Shown here piece after piece: positions 11,517 to 13,699 of a stretch of 13,699 nucleotides of DNA. Made by a program: the position numbers and the translations under genes. The DNA comes from JAJFUG01 sp964386505. Lineage in GTDB: Bacteria; Gemmatimonadota; Glassbacteria; GWA2-58-10. Each line of letters begins with the position of its first letter. Position 1 is the first letter of the stretch. Under the pieces are notes generated by a model. It did not search any database. It saw nothing but the letters and a program-made list of their open reading frames with translations, and was not told the origin of the DNA. Where the stretch lies: NCBI GenBank assembly GCA_964386505.1, contig CAYLSM010000115.1, forward strand, positions 1-13,699, in the 5' to 3' direction.

Positions 11517-13469
11517 ATGTCCCTACGCTTCTGGGTGCTCGTCCTGGCGCTTGTCCTGACCGGCCTGTCCTCTGATCCGGCGCGCTGCGCCGTGTACCCG
11601 CGTTTCGACCTCGACAACCCGGCCTGTGTCGAGGCCGGGACAGACAACTACACGCTGCGGGTCTGCCGCGATCCCTACCGTCTGGAACTGCTGCGCGCCG
11701 GACAGGTGATCGCAGCGGGCGAGGCCGGCGGCAGCGCGTTTGTCCGTAGCGGGAGCCGTCACGCCCTGACCCGGGTTGTCGGCGCCTTTGCCACCGGCGA
11801 AAGCCTGTTCCTGCGGGTGGAATGCGAGGGCGGCCTGGAGGCATCCCTGCGCCTGACATTTTTCGGCGACAACGTGCTGGTGAGCCTCACTCCACCGGCA
11901 GGCCCGGACTGCGCGCGGATCGAGGAGACTTTCAGCCTGGCCGCCAGCGGGCACTGGTACGGCGGGAAAGTGACGGATGGGCACAACTGGCCGCTCGAGA
12001 ACGCCGAGTTGGATGTGGACCCGTTCCCCGCGGACGGCAACCAGACCTCCCCGATCTGGCTGACCTCGAGCGGGGCCGGGTTCTTTGTCCCGAGCGGCGA
12101 CCCGATGGGCTTTACGCTCAACAAAGGCGGGGACGGTAAATTCCGGTTCAACGTGAAGGAACGCAGCGTCCTGGAGTACCGTCTGCTGGCCGGGCGCGAC
12201 ATCGTGGAGGCCTACGACAGTTTTACGGCCCTGGCCGGGCGGCCCTCCACGGTGCCGCCGCGGGGCTATTTCGCTTATCCCGTGTTCAACACCTGGATCG
12301 AGTTCCAGAAAGATCAGCGCCAGGACAAGATACTCGCCTACGCCCGCACCCTGCGCGAACACAAGTTCGGCTGCGAGGTGCTGATGATCGACGACATGTG
12401 GCAGTCTCAGTACGGCGACCACGCGTTCGACAAGCAGAAATTCGGCGACCCGCAGGCCATGCTGAACGAGCTTCACAAGCTTGGGTTCAAGGTGGTGCTG
12501 TGGGAGGTGCCGTTCGTGGACCGGACAGCCTCCAGCTACAAATTCCTGGCCGGCCGTAAATGGCTGGTCCGCGACCGGAGCGGCAAGGTGGGGCTCTCGG
12601 AGTGGTGGGACGGCACCTCGGCCCTGGTGGACCTGTCCAACCCCGAGGCCTACACCTGGTTCGTGGGTGAGCTGAAAAACCTCCAGTCGCGCTACGGGGT
12701 GGACGGGTTCAAGCTGGATGCCGCCGACGCCAACTATTTCCTGCCCGGGTTCAGCACCTGGGGCGCCGTGACCGCCAACCGCTACACCGACCTGTACGCC
12801 AGCGTGGGGGCGCATTTCGAGATCAACGAGCTGCGGGTGAGCTGGCTTGCGCAGGGCATGGGCCTCGTGCAGCGCCTGCGCGACAAGAACAGTAACTGGA
12901 GCCGGGAAAACGGGTTGGGCTCGCTGGTCCCGCACGGCCTGACCGAGTCGCTGCTGGGCTACGGCTATTTCTGCCCGGACATGATCGGCGGGGGGCTGGA
13001 CAGCGATTTCGGCCAGGACCGTTTCAGCGGGATGGATCCCGAGATGTTCATCCGCTGGACCCAGGCCTCGGCGCTGATGCCGATGATGCAGTTCTCGTAC
13101 GCACCCTGGCACCTGGACCCGGAATCCGAGAAAATCTGCCTGAAATACACCCGTCTGCACGAGCAGCTCGGCGACTACATCTATTCTCTGGCTCAGGAGA
13201 TGCAACGCACCGGCCGCCCGATAATCCGCCCCCTGTTCTTTGCCGCCCCCGGCGATGAGAAGGCTTACCTTGCCCGGGAGGAGTTCATGCTCGGGGAGCG
13301 TTTCCTGGTCGCCCCGGTGGTGGAGAAAGGCGCGACGGCACGGGAGATATACCTTCCGGCCGGGCTGTGGAAAGATTTCTGGAGCGGGGAGATTTACACC
13401 GGCGGCTCCACCCTGGCGCAATACCCGGCGCCGCTGGACAAGCTGCCAATATTTGTCCGGCTGGACTGA
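11517..13469 (+). CDS. Exported GH31-family glycoside hydrolase (MYORG-like)
   Basis: A 650-residue retaining glycosidase of family GH31. It has a signal peptide (about 1-25; hydrophobic FWVLVLALVLTGL), an N-terminal beta-sandwich (about 30-240), the catalytic TIM barrel (about 245-560) and a C-terminal beta domain ending PIFVRLD. In the barrel, MIDDMW (290-295) and LWEVPFVD (328-335) precede the nucleophile block GFKLDAAD (nucleophile D401). The proposed acid/base is D488 in FCPDMIGGG. RLRDKNSNW (453-461) and PDMIGGG recall the branch containing animal MYORG and related bacterial alpha-galactosidases rather than classical alpha-glucosidases; that is inference from motifs. GGAG at 11508-11511 supports the start. 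The gene lies between two sulfatase genes on the same strand. Confidence 0.9.
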   Translation: MSLRFWVLVLALVLTGLSSDPARCAVYPRFDLDNPACVEAGTDNYTLRVCRDPYRLELLRAGQVIAAGEAGGSAFVRSGSRHALTRVVGAFATGESLFLRVECEGGLEASLRLTFFGDNVLVSLTPPAGPDCARIEETFSLAASGHWYGGKVTDGHNWPLENAELDVDPFPADGNQTSPIWLTSSGAGFFVPSGDPMGFTLNKGGDGKFRFNVKERSVLEYRLLAGRDIVEAYDSFTALAGRPSTVPPRGYFAYPVFNTWIEFQKDQRQDKILAYARTLREHKFGCEVLMIDDMWQSQYGDHAFDKQKFGDPQAMLNELHKLGFKVVLWEVPFVDRTASSYKFLAGRKWLVRDRSGKVGLSEWWDGTSALVDLSNPEAYTWFVGELKNLQSRYGVDGFKLDAADANYFLPGFSTWGAVTANRYTDLYASVGAHFEINELRVSWLAQGMGLVQRLRDKNSNWSRENGLGSLVPHGLTESLLGYGYFCPDMIGGGLDSDFGQDRFSGMDPEMFIRWTQASALMPMMQFSYAPWHLDPESEKICLKYTRLHEQLGDYIYSLAQEMQRTGRPIIRPLFFAAPGDEKAYLAREEFMLGERFLVAPVVEKGATAREIYLPAGLWKDFWSGEIYTGGSTLAQYPAPLDKLPIFVRLD

Positions 13470-13522
13470 GAGTGTCTCTTAAGGTCGCGGGCACGCGAAC
13501 CGCGGATAACAGCACACCGTCT

Positions 13523-13527
13523 GGAGG
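13523..13527 (+). promoter_or_regulatory. Ribosome-binding site that sets the TTG start of the second sulfatase
   Basis: GGAGG with a 6-nt spacer precedes the TTG at 13534. No ATG or GTG is placed as well, and the Tat motif follows within a few codons. Confidence 0.7.
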
Positions 13528-13533
13528 CTGGTT

Positions 13534-13699
13534 TTGAAAAAGATCAGACGTCGTGAATTCGTGCGCCGCTCGGTGCTGGGGGCCGCCGCCGGCCTGGCCG
13601 TGGGCGGTTTCCCCGGCTGCACGGAAACCAGGAGCCAGGCCCGCAAGCCCAATATCGTGTTCATCCTGGCCGATGACCTGGGCTACGGCGACCTGGGCT
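13534..13699 (+). CDS. Second Tat-exported sulfatase, N-terminal part (cut by window end)
   Basis: An open frame from TTG 13534 to the window end gives about 55 residues. It begins MKKIRRREFVRRSVLGAAAG, a twin-arginine signal (RREFVR), with FPGC further on as a weak lipobox. Then comes KPNIVFILADDLGYGDLG, the classic sulfatase N-terminus whose two Asp residues are metal ligands. The formylglycine signature lies beyond the edge, so activity cannot be confirmed. GGAGG at 13523-13527 is perfectly spaced for the TTG. It starts 64 nt after the GH31 stop; a 5-bp hairpin (13485-13498) lies in the gap without a T tract, so cotranscription with GH31 is plausible. Confidence 0.88.
   Translation, partial: MKKIRRREFVRRSVLGAAAGLAVGGFPGCTETRSQARKPNIVFILADDLGYGDLG

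Noticed and set aside
11523..13421. 632-codon open frame on the minus strand, antisense to the GH31 gene
   Set aside because: It is the complementary-codon shadow of the GH31 gene: low-complexity composition and no domain motif.
13485..13498. TCGCG/CGCGA hairpin after the GH31 gene as a terminator
   Set aside because: It has only 5 bp and no T tract; read-through into the second sulfatase seems likely.
1..13699. CRISPR array, integrase, transposase, toxin-antitoxin pair, rRNA or tRNA genes
   Set aside because: I looked on both strands and saw no regularly spaced repeats, no recombinase or transposase motifs and no structural RNA gene signatures.

Overview
The window is a G+C-rich bacterial chromosome segment, roughly 65% G+C in the ruvB stretches I counted. 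It uses ATG, GTG and TTG starts and all three standard stops. The source is probably a Gram-negative-type heterotroph: there is a lytic transglycosylase, a putative lipoprotein, a PilZ protein and Tat-exported sulfatases. Heparinase-family, sulfatase and GH31 genes close together fit polysaccharide-degrading lineages of the FCB or PVC superphyla or an uncultured candidate phylum. The sequence alone does not fix the taxon.

Layout. (a) Bases 1-2058, plus strand: the 3' end of a heparinase II/III-family gene; then, behind a good sigma70-like promoter, a PilZ-domain gene overlapping an isochorismatase-family hydrolase gene by 4 nt; then a small cysteine-motif protein closed by a strong intrinsic terminator (2103-2151). 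(b) Bases 2171-4877, minus strand: a DUF1611 protein, a six-TPR putative lipoprotein 36 nt downstream of it, and a lytic transglycosylase with its own promoter. (c) A 299-bp divergent intergenic region (4878-5176) with promoter candidates in both directions and a hairpin-rich yebC leader. (d) Bases 5177-8197, plus strand: the classical yebC-ruvC-ruvA-ruvB group for translation support and Holliday-junction processing. (e) Bases 8252-13699, plus strand: an accessory region with a secreted creatininase-family protein of lower G+C (about 55%), a Tat-exported sulfatase, a decayed palindromic repeat cluster, a two-helix DUF2905 membrane protein, an exported GH31 glycosidase and the start of a second Tat-exported sulfatase.

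How the genes fit together. The RuvABC genes are housekeeping. Region (e), perhaps with the heparinase-family gene at the left edge, looks like a periplasmic or extracellular system that desulfates and hydrolyses a sulfated glycan: two sulfatases bracket a GH31 enzyme whose active-site motifs resemble the MYORG-type alpha-galactosidase branch. No sulfatase-maturing enzyme, TonB/SusCD transporter or regulator is visible, so the locus is incomplete here or depends on genes elsewhere.

I do not see a clear, wholly new system such as a defence island, CRISPR array, retron or prophage. The points most worth a second look are the secreted, compositionally distinct creatininase-family gene beside the sulfatases, the sulfatase-GH31 group, the small CxxC protein, the transglycosylase flanked on both sides by DUF4124-like segments, the GC-hairpin repeat cluster and the structured yebC leader.
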